A stretch of 64,000 nt of DNA from Owenia fusiformis (Eukaryota; Annelida; Polychaeta; Sabellida; Oweniidae): assembly GCA_903813345.2 (NCBI GenBank), contig CAIIXF020000009.1, positions 7,184,030-7,248,029 on the forward strand, written 5' to 3'. Each line of letters starts with the position of its first letter. Within the stretch, counting starts at the first letter, position 1. Shown piece by piece: positions 49,177 through 61,100 of this stretch. The notes below the pieces were generated by a model. The model worked only from the letters and a program-made list of their open reading frames with translations. It ran no database searches and had not been told where the DNA came from. The translations under genes and the position numbers were made by a program.

Positions 49177-52100
49177 CTGCAATGAAAAGGTAAACCATTT
49201 AATCATGAGAAAAAGAGGAACTAAAAATTAAAAATGGACAAAATAGGTTTCATCAGATTGCTCATTTTGACGATGAAGGCTGGAAGTTACTTAAGTAGTT
49301 GTAGCGTCTCTGTTTAAAAGGCAGGCCTGTAGCCAGTTTGTGAATATCCCTAACTAACTTCATACAAAATCATGCAGTTTGTCACCAGTTTGAGCACTTT
49401 TCAAGTATGATTTTGCACCCCCTCCTGGAATTCCTTTAGACCTGAATCCCCCTTACCAAAAGCTGGCTATGGGCCTGAAAGGTATTGTGGCCATTTTGAA
49501 ATATGACACCATTTTGATAAAATGCGACTGGAGACATTCAATTAATCAATACGTAATATATAATTTTACTTACTGGGTCCTATACTTGGTTCGTACGTGG
49601 TTTCATCTTTTTCTATGAATGGAACAAATGGTTTACTTGAACTGTTTGCTCTTGGAGCTGCGAAAAAGTATGGTGGAGCAAGACCTTCATATATCGGATT
49701 GACAAAGTTAGCCTCTTTCTTATCTGATTCTGCTACTGATTCCTTTTCTTTTTTCTCCTTTTCTCTTTTCCTGAAAGAGATCAAGTAAATGTAGTATTGT
49801 ATATTAGTCAAAATGAGGAAATACCCAAATTCAGAGATGAACCTGTCCTATATCCATGTAAAACCTAGGTTCATTTATTCTTTATATGGAAATAGATTCA
49901 TCTATGAATTTTGGTGTATTCCCCGTCTTGTATAATCCTGGATACAACTGGTTAAAAGGTATAGGTAAATGAAATTGCATTGATGAGGCCAAATATGAGG
50001 CATGTGAGGCAATACCCTACCCTCACCAAATATTGACAAATATATAATTATTCTTTCAAATTGAAGTGTTAAAATGAGTCTGATATCATTTTATCCCTTC
50101 TAGTTAAAATTTGGTTACTGCATTCTTTTTAATCTGCCTTTACCTTGCCTATTCTGGGCATTTTACAGTGTACTAAATTTTGCCTTGTTTATTTTCTACT
50201 CTAGCTATGTCCCAAATCTTATTAACAATCTTCACAAAATGTAGTACAGTATCTATCAATTTTATTTATCTATTTAATTGGACACTACTCTTTCGAAACA
50301 GCAACACACCAATTGGGTGCATCCACATAAGCCTTAATTACATATTAGAATCTTAACATTAGTATATTTCAAAAGAGAGGAAACACAAAAAGTAAACAAA
50401 AAATAGCCGGTGGGCTGTACATACTTCTTGCAATAACGACAGCAAGCTAGAAGAATTGCCAACAAGGCAATTAATACTACGGCAGCAAGGGAGCCTAGAA
50501 TGATCCGCAGGATTTGTGTAGCATTATCTGGGGCTGAAACAAAAATAAGTCAGTGCTTCATGGAAAATCAATTCTACCTCGAGTCTGTTTTTAACTTCAA
50601 TTCGAAACAGTAAAGCACTGGTGCTCCATGGGATCACACTGGTTACTGAACGGTTCGTTTCAGTAACTGGTGTAATCGAGTGGAGTACCAGTGTTAATGT
50701 TAACAATTCCCTATCCTATCAGTGGGAAAGTACACTTCAAAATATCAATTTGTAAAAGGAATGCACATATCAAAGTATCAAGTGTAAGAGCATTGGTGCA
50801 AGACTGAAGAAAATGAAGCTTACCTCGTAATGATTCACAGTCATCCCCAGTATACTCCTCAGTGCATGTACAAGCAACATCAGTGCCTGCTGTATTATTG
50901 TAGCATGTGCCTCCATGTTGACACTTTCCATCACACTTGACTGCAAACAGAGAATTAAAACATACAGGCCCGTAGCCAGGGGGGTTCGATGGGTTTGAGC
51001 GAACCCCCCTTGCCAAAAATTAATTCAAAATCATGCAGTTTTTCACCATTCTGAGCACTTTTTAATTGATTTTGGCCAATTCTGGACCAAAATTATCACA
51101 AGTGAATGCCCCCTGGAATTTTTCAAAAAGTGAACCCCCCTTGGCAAATCCTGACTAAGGGCCTGACATAGCTATATAATAACACATGTCTCTTAGAGAA
51201 AATTTGATCACAATATTCAGTGAGCTAATTCATAAAGTATTGTTCTTAAGTAAAACCTGTCCAATCCAAACACTTTACAAACCAGCCAAAAGTGTTCAAA
51301 TAAATGGTTTCAAGGTTTCTTAATATGTCAATCAATGGGACAATGAGAGATATATTTCTCAAAATGTTATCAAATTAAAAATGTTCATGATGTCAGATGA
51401 AATATAATGAGTTGATATAATGAGTTGGTATAGTCAAAAGCCTCCTGTCCAATCCATTTCGTTTTCTGTAATATTATGTACATGTATGATACTTAAATGC
51501 TCACTTACATGTGCATGTTGTGCCTGTATCTCCATTGTACAGGGCTGGGCACTTACAACTGAAGCCAGTGTCACTATTACACAGGGCCACAGGATCACAT
51601 TCAAGGTTATCACAAATTGCTGGAACATAATGTAATTTATATTGAGGCATGATACAGTATTACAAGAGAAGCCAGTATCACTATTGCACAGGGCCACAGG
51701 ATCACATGCAAGGTTATCACAAATTGCTGGAACATAATGTAATTCATATTGAAGCATGATAACAATATTACAACTGGAGCCAGTATCACTATTACAAAGG
51801 GCCACGGGATCACATGCAAGGTTATCACAAATTGCTGGAACATAATGTAATTCATATTGAAGCATGATAACAATATTACAACTGGAGCCAGTATCACTAT
51901 TACAAAGGGCCACGGGATCACATGCAAGGTTATCACAAATTGCTGGAACATAATGTTATTGATATTGAGGCATGATAACAATATTACAACTGAAGCCAGT
52001 GTCACTATTGCACAGGGCTACGGGATCACATGCAAGGTTATCACAAATTGCTGGAACATAATGTAATTCATATTGAAGCATGATAACAATATTACAACTG

Positions 52101-55100
52101 GAGCCAGTATCACTATTACAAAGGGCCACGGGATCACATGCAAGGTTATCACAAATTGCTGGAACATAATGTAATTCATATTGAAGCATGATAACAATAT
52201 TACAACTGAAGCCAGTATCACTATTGTACAGGGCCACGTGATCACATGCAAGATTATCACAAATTGATGACAACAGTATAAAACAAGCATAATCTATACA
52301 AGATATAAATCAAATATGGTATGAATGATTAAACGTTTTGTGTCACTGACAGCTTGAATACAAGGTATTAACATGCAAAATGTCACCACCTGTCATTTGT
52401 TACAGACACTGCTAATGACCCCAAAACATCGTCGACAAAAAAGTTGGAGACAATAACAATATGTCAACACTTCTGTTGGTGACATAATTATCAAATTCTT
52501 ACAGGTTGATTCATACATTGATTTAGTGATTTCGTCATGAATAATTCCTAAAATCCCACAAGCTTTGTCTTGCAAAATTATCTTCTATTTCCTTAATTTG
52601 TGATATTAGATTGTGAGCCCAGGCCTGTAAATAATAATCACTGATGACAAATACACCTAATCTCTTCAAAATAAGTTCTAAATATTTCCATAATGGAAAT
52701 GACTCTCATGTTCTTGGATATTAAAGGTATAACTTTTGCTTCAAAATCAAATTGAGAAGACCCATACATATATGCACATGGTATTTTTAGTACAACTAAG
52801 TAATTCTATGTTCATGTACATGGTATTTACTTACAAGAACAATCGCTTGCAGATGTAGATCCAGTGTTGGTGGTATTAAAGCCTGGCTCACATTGTGTGC
52901 AGTTGGTCTGTGCTGCCAATGGTTGGTAGCTGCCATGAGGGCATTCCACGCATTTGTTACTCGGTTTATCGTAGTAATTCCCTTCTAGACACTCAACTGT
53001 AGTAAAATATAATAGAAACAGTTAAGATCAAGACATTGAGATATTCAAAACCATATGGGATATTTAAAACCATTACAGTAAGTAAACTTTACTTATGTAC
53101 ATAAACATTACTTGAGTACTTATGTTCATAAACATTACTTATTTACATAAATATCACTTATGTACATAAACTTCACTTATCTACATAAACTTACCAACAT
53201 TACAGTCAGATGCAGATGTGGCCCCTTCACCCTCAGTGCTCAGTTGGCTGTTGGGACAAGGGGTACAGCTTGCCAGTAAGCCATCATTGTTGTCCTTGTA
53301 GCTTCCCTTGGCACATTTAACACACTCTCCACTTGTTGAGTTGATGTATTCTCCACTTGGGCAATAGGCTGAAAGAGGAATCAATAACAGCTGAGATGTA
53401 CACCCCTGTTTGAATCTTAATCTTAATCTTTACGAGATGTACACCTCTTTTTGAATCTTAATTTTACCAAGATGTACACTCCTGTTTGAATCTTAATTTT
53501 ACTGAGATGTACACTCCTATTTGAATCTTAATTTTACTGATATGCACCCCCTGTTTGAATCTTAATTTTACCAAGATGTACATCCCTGTTTCAATCTTAA
53601 TTTTACTGAGATGTACACCCCTGTTTGAATCTTAATTTTACTGAGATGTACACCCCTGTTTGAATCTTAATTTTACCGAGATGTACATCCCTGTTTGAAT
53701 CTTAATTTTACCGAGATGTACACTCCTGTTTGAATCCTAATTTTACCGAGATGAACACCCCTGTTTGAATCTTAATTTTACCGAGATGTACACTCCTGTT
53801 TGAATCCTAATTTTACCGAGATGAACACCCCTGTTTGAATCTTAATTTTACAGAGATGTACACCCCTGTTTTGAATCTTGATTTTGCAATTGAGACAACA
53901 AAAATGTTCCATGAAATCAATGTGTTAAGCTGTTCTAATTTATACAAAGTAGTATACTCACGGACACAGTCGTCAACACTATCGGAGCCCACTGCACTAG
54001 TGATATTCCTACCATCCCCAGTCTTTGCGTCACAGCTGTAACACTGTGTGTCATAAACATTGGGTGCTCTGGGGAGTTGTATGGTCTCGTTGTTATATGT
54101 ACCAGATGGACACGGTATGCAGGTCCCAGTTGCATTACGATATTCTCCAGCACGACAATTACCTGGAAAAAATGCTGATTTTTCTCACATTTACATTACA
54201 CTCTCAATTTGAAGGCCAATAACAGGAGCTTTATAAAGTTAAGAATTCGTAAAACCCATTGTTCTCTAACTGTGACTTCATTATATCCATGGTTACAACA
54301 ATTGATTTACGAATTCGTAACTTTACTACGTTTCTGTCAATGACCCCCTGATCCATAAAAAATCCATGGTGACACAACACAACATGTTATCAGGGATCAA
54401 CAGAGCATGGATTCCACCTGGATGCTGATTTGCTGACTGTATACCTGTGAAAAAAGTAACTAAAATAAATATAAGAAATGCAATGTATTACTACAACATA
54501 TAACACCTTCAGTAATGGTTTATGTCAACAATTGTACATGTATGCCATTTTGGAAAACACAATGCATCTGCACATTGAACTCTGAATACAAGGCATTAAC
54601 ATGCAAAATGTCTCCACCTGCAATTTGTTACAGACACTGACTGCTAAATGCTGTTACAGATGTTGAATGCAAAACACCAACTGCCAAACACCAAACACAA
54701 AAAAGTTTGTGGTGACATAATAAGTGATTATATCAGAGCCTAGATCAAGCGTTTTAGTACAGCAACCATACAATCAAGCACATGACAATATGCAACTTTG
54801 AAATCAACAGCACACAAAATTATGAGCACTACATTACCTATACTGCAATCATCCTCGCTAGTTGCTCCTAAGATTGGAGTGAGCTTTGTAGAATCACATG
54901 GATCGCAAGGTCCCAGCCCATCCATGTCTTTATATTCACCATATGTACAGTTGGTACAGTTGACAGTTCCTGTTTTCCCTGCTGGACATTCAACTATAAA
55001 AATAAACAAATAACAATTTAGCTTGGAATGGTCAAACTCAAGAATGACTGAATGAATTATGATAATTATATAAGGTATTTCTGATACTTAAAGCACATAT

Positions 55101-58100
55101 TTTGTCAACTGTCATCAAGAACAGTTATTTTTTTTATATACAGTGGCCACTGGCGGATCAAGAAAGAAATTCTTGGGCCCCTAAAACCCAAAATATGGCC
55201 CAAATTTTGAAAATCTAAGGCCAAATTATGCCAAAAAGCCCATTTTCAGGCCCTACAAAGTTTTTGGGCCCTAAAACATTTTTCTGGGGCCACAAAAGGG
55301 GGGAGGGGAGTCCAGGACCCATGGGCCCCCCTCTGGATCCGCCAGTGGTGACCCACCACCATGCAGCAATTAAACAGTGATTCAAAGATATACATTGACT
55401 CACTTGTGCACTCAGTAACAGATGTTGAAGCATTCCCCACAGTGCTCTGATCATCTCCAGGGCAATCTATACATCCAGTCTGCCAGACCTTGTCCTGATA
55501 TGAGCCTTTGAGACATGCTTTACATGTGTTATCACCCTCATCAAGGTAGTACCCAGCTGAACAGTTAGCTACAATAAGATATTACAAATATTACATTATA
55601 TATCGAGGCAAATACACATTTACATTCCTCTTTTGTTATATTTTCTGCATTCTAAAAGACCAGGGAGTAGGCAATAAATTAATCTCAGATACAGTTTATC
55701 TAAAATTGCCCAAATGATGTCCAAGTATTTAGATGATACATATAATATGGGAGCTTTAAAATGATTAAGAATTGAATTATTGAATTCAATCATCAAGACC
55801 CTATCAATTAATGGCTGGTCCTGGTCTTCAGATTAGACAGTCTTTCAGAGTGGAGCATTAGACAGGTTTTCAGAGTCGGGTTCGGATTAGACAGGTTTTC
55901 AGAATGGAGTTCAGTTTAGACAGGTTTTCAGAGTGGTGTTCAGATTAGACAGGTTTTCAGAGTGGTGTTCAGATTAGACAGGTTTTCAGAGTGGAGTTCA
56001 GTTTAGACAGGTTTTCAGAGTGGGGTTCAGATTGGACAGGTTTTCAGAATGGAGTTCAGTTTAGACAGGTTTTCAGAGTGGTGTTCAGATTAGACAGGTT
56101 TTCAGAGTGGAGTTCAGATAAGACAGGTTTTCAGAGTAGATTCAGATAAGACAGACGTTCAGAATGCAGTTCAGATTGGACAGATTTCGAGTGGAGTTCA
56201 GATTAGACAAGCTTTCAGAGTGGAGTTCAGATAAGACAGGTTTTAAGAATGGAATTCAAATTATACAGGTTTTACTGTACCTATAGTGCAGTTTTCACTG
56301 GAGATGGAGCCATTGCCAAGAGTGATGAATTCTGGATCACATATGACACACATGCCCAATAATCCTTCAGAATTATCCTTATAGAAACCACGTCCACATT
56401 CAACACAGTCATCACCAATCAGCTCCTCACCACTAGGGCAATACTCTGGCAATACAAAAAAATTTACAACATTAAGTTTTCATGGTTTCTTTATTTTTAT
56501 TTTTAAAATTATTTCCATTACATATCGAAGAAGGTACATTCATTTTTTCCCCATTTCCATCATTTGCTTTGAAATAGATCAATGAAAATGGTATAACGTC
56601 TCTTAAAGACTAACTTTTAACCAATACTGTATTGTAAAATTGTAAAATGTATGTTTATCATGTAACTGTACTGTAATTGTTTTTTCCAATTGCTTTAACA
56701 TGCTTATTCTTTGAAATAAAAAAATTATAAAAAAAAGAAGAAAAAAAAGATCAATGAAAATGATTGGATGCGAACTTACTGGTACATTGCGTCTCATTGA
56801 CACTTGCATTGGTGGGAGTGGTAGTCCCTTCAGTGCAGCTATAGCAGAAATCCTGTCGTGTTTCATTCTGCCAGCTACCTATAGGGCATGCCTCACAGCC
56901 AGTTGGTGTCTCCTTATAGCCAGCCTCACAATCAACTTTATATAAAAATATTAAATGATATTATATGATACATGCAATGACAGAGGAGATTGGGAGAATC
57001 ATAATATCATTGCATAGAATTATTTTATCCATAGAATTTATTTGACTTTCTTATTCAAAGAATCTATTTGATGTATACATATAAAAACATAAAAACTTGT
57101 AGCAGCTCTGCCATAGAATTATAAGCTACTTGAAGGAAACAAAAATTACTTATGTTACAACATCAAGGTAATACAAATGAGTGGTATTTGCTCCCCATCT
57201 TTTAACATAAAAAGTTTTAAAAATATTACTTTTTGCGACATTATGATACTTACACAATGTACATTCTGATGCATTCTTAGCCCCGGTGCTTCTTGTCTGC
57301 ATATCACCGTCGCATGCAGAGCAGTTGGTATAGAAGCCATTGTACTGGTTGCTCCTATAGAAGCCCTGCTTGCAAGGCACACAACTCCCCCCACCTGGGG
57401 ATTCTTCCTCACCATCAAGGCAGAAAACTGCAAATATCGAACATATAGAACATAGGCCCATTGTTGTAAATGGGGGGGGGGGGGGAGTTGATCTCCCTGT
57501 CAAATCATGATTCATTTTGGGACTTTTTAGATTTCATTTCCCATAATGGGCTTTAAAGAGAGGAATGGTTTCAAAAGGGACTCAAATGTTTGTTTCTAAA
57601 GTGCAGATTTTAAACAAAATCTTCACCACTTTTTCTTAAATGTTCTTGACTTGACATTATCGTTGTTATGGACTGAATAGGTTTCCTTTCAGTTTTCGGA
57701 GTTATTTTCATTATATTTTTATTGCATCATATTGTATATTCTATGACCCAAATGTGATGATCTTGCTTCCCAAAAATCTTAATACTAGATTTTATATTTG
57801 AACTAGATCTTTCTTTGCATGATTTACATTTAACAAAACTGTGAAACTAAAAATAACACATACATTTGCATTCAGTCTCATTGATAGAGCCCAGGTTGTC
57901 TGTTCGTTCATTCACGCTACAGTTCTGACACTGGGTCTGCCACTTTTCTGGATTATATGTTCCTATCGGGCACGGTTGACACTCATCTGTTGCATTGATG
58001 AATGTGCCTTTGTCACAGTCCCCTGAAATATAGGGGCATGGATTAAATGTGGAAATATCACCCAAATCAAATTATGAATATTAAGAAGAGGACATTTTAA

Positions 58101-61100
58101 TCTACAAGATGTCAAAATATCAAAATTGTAGTGATTGAGTGGGGGGACCAACAATATCACCCAACAATGTGTTGGTTCCCCCACTCAATCACTACATTCT
58201 ATCCTATGAGGACATGTCCAAAACTTGAAGAAGCAAGATGTTAAATACATATAGTAGACCATGTGTAAGTGGAACATCTTTACTTGCTCAAAATAGACCT
58301 CAACTTACAGAGGTTCATTTGGAATGAGTGACGGGAAAAGGGTTCCACTTTACAGAGGTGTTCCATTATGTTCAAAAATCTTAAGCGTTTGAACAATAAT
58401 TAAAAAGAAATAAAAATATTGATTTAGGAGGGTATATATTATAATGTATGAAAAAATTGAGATGTACCACTAAACTTTTAATTATCCAGTGTATCTATTG
58501 TTACTAATCTTTGAATTCTTTAAATGCACAAAACAATGGTGATTTACTTAAGTTGCAGTCATCAGTGCTGTTTGACTTGGTACTCCGTGTTGTGTAGCCT
58601 GGTCTGTAGTCCTCACATGGTACGCAACGTGTCTGTACGCCATATTCCCTGAAGTAGCCCACTTCACAGTCAATACATTTGCCATCATCAGCATTAAGCT
58701 CTGTCCCTCCAAGGCAGGCATCTGAAATATGATATACCAACACAATTGTTATGAATGCCCAAACACTTCGTAGTTTGCACATTTATGTCCTATTCTGAAG
58801 TAGCCCACTTCACAGTCAATACACTTGCCATCTTTAGCATTTAGCTCTGTACCCCCAAGGCAGGCATCTGAAATATGATATACCAACACAATTGTTATGA
58901 ATGCCCAAACACTTCGTAGTTTGCACATTTATGTCCTATTCTGAAGTAGCCCACTTCACAGTCAATACACTTGCCATCTTTAGTATTCAGCTCTGTCCCT
59001 CCAAGGCAGGCATCTGAAATATGATATACCAACACAATTGTTATGGATGCTCAAACACTTTGTAGTTTGCACATGTATGTTCTATTCTGAAGTAGCCCAC
59101 CTCACAGTCAATACACTTGCCATCTTTAGCATTTAGCTCTGTACCCCCAAGGCAGGCATCTGAAATATGATATACCAACACAATTGTTATGAATGCCCAA
59201 ACACTTTGTAGTTTGCACATGTATGTCCTATTCTGAAGTAGCCCACTTCACAGTCAATACACTTGCCATCTTTAGTATTCAGCTCTGTACCCCCAAGGCA
59301 GGCATCTGAAATATGATATACCAACACAATTGTTATGGATGCTCAAACACTTTGTAGTTTGCACATGTATGTCCTATTCTGAAGTAGCCCACTTCACAGT
59401 CAATACACTTGCCATCTTTAGTATTCAGCTCTGTACCTCCAAGGCAGGCATCTGAAATATGATATACCAACAAAATTGTTATGGATGCTCAAACACTTTG
59501 TAGTTTGCATATGTATGTCCTATTTTGAAGTAGCCCACTTCACAGTCAATACACTTGCCATCTTTAGCATTTAGCTCTGTACCCCCAAGGCAGGCATCTG
59601 AAATATGATATACCAACACAATTGTTATGAATGCCCAAACACTTTGTAGTTTGCACATGTATGTTCTATTCTGAAGTAGCCCACCTCACAGTCAATACAC
59701 TTGCCATCATCAGCATTCAGCTCCGTACCTCCAAGGCAGGCATCTGAAATATGATATACCAACAAAATTGTTATGGATGCTCAAACACTTTGTAGTTTGC
59801 ACATGTATGTCCTATTCTAAAGTAGCCCACTTCACAGTCAATGCACTTGCCATCATCAGCATTCAGCTCTGTCCCTCCAAGGCAGGCATCTGAAATATGA
59901 TATACCAACAAAATTGTTATGGATGCTCAAACACTTTGTAGTTTGCACATGTATGTCCTATTCTGAAGTAGCCCACCTCACAGTCAATACACTTGCCATC
60001 ATCAGCATTCAGCTCTGTCCCTCCAAGGCAGGCATCTGAAATATGATATACCAACACAATTGTTATGAATGCTCAAACACTTCGTAGTTTGCACATGTAT
60101 GACCTATTCTGAAGGACAAGTCTCGGTTTGGAGAACAAATATCAAAATTGTCCAAAGAAGGCATAGTGTGCAGTATAGACTGAAGAACTTCGTTCTTCAA
60201 ACCGAGAATGGTCCTTTACTAGAATTATTGTGATTCTTATATTTTTGTTTCTGATCACTATGGTAAATACAGGGTGGTCAAAAAAATGGAAACCCTGCAT
60301 TTTCCTCATATCTTTGTCATTTTAAGAGATTACTCCCTGATATTTTACATATTTGTAAATCATCCAATTTCCTACTACCCTACCATATTTCATGACCATC
60401 AGACTGATAGTCAGAATTTTACAGCACTTTGAACAACATGCTTCAGGTTTGGCATTATTGTGCTGTAGGCAAACCTGCACAGTTGTCAATGATCCAAATG
60501 CATTCCTCAGCAGATATGGCTTGAATGATACAGATGATCTTACTTTTGAGGTCTGCAATTGTCCTGAGGTCATTCTTATACACTCTATCTCTGCCATATT
60601 CCCATAAGTAGGGACATTTTTAACGACATGTACAGGTTGGTCTATAGCGCAATAGTGGTCACCGGGAATGTTCTTTAAAATGCTGTAACACTGTGACTAT
60701 CAATCTGATGGTCATGAAACAAGGTAGGCAAATAGGAAATTAAATGATGTTCAAATGTGCAAAGTTATTTCTTAAAATGACAAAAATATTGGGAAAATGG
60801 TGTTAGGGTTTCCAGTTTTTTTACCACCCTGTACATACCACATGAATGGGAGATTATGACTCATCAAGTTGAATACATGAGAACTAAATACAACAGACTG
60901 AATCCAACAAAGAAAGAGTGAACGCAGTAGATCAACCAGATTTGATTTGAGTCCAACAGTGGAAAACCATTTGGGATCATTTTCTGGTAAATGAAAATTG
61001 TCTTTGAAATACCAACTATTCAATCCCATATTGTTATGTGTATTCCATGTGAAAATTTATTTTATGTGTAAGTTGTTCTAATCATGCTGTACTGAAAACT

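Larger units (their letters stand above)
51620..52280 (-). repeat. 108-bp tandem array of intron end plus EGF half-exon
   Basis: The segment from the acceptor-side intron through the first 63 nt of EGF exon 1 recurs at acceptor positions 51726, 51834, 51942, 52050 and 52158, with a sixth, decayed copy near 52266. Spacing is 107 bp once and 108 bp otherwise. Units differ at a few bases, for example GGCTTC versus GGCTCC. The sixth copy has lost its AG (tcatcaat instead of ccagcaat). Confidence 0.93.

Noticed and set aside
51637-52290. Long minus-strand open frames with 36-residue repeats across the EGF array
   Set aside because: The 108-bp unit is a multiple of three, so open frames extend across intron-derived sequence. 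Splice signals indicate only the 63-nt parts could be coding.
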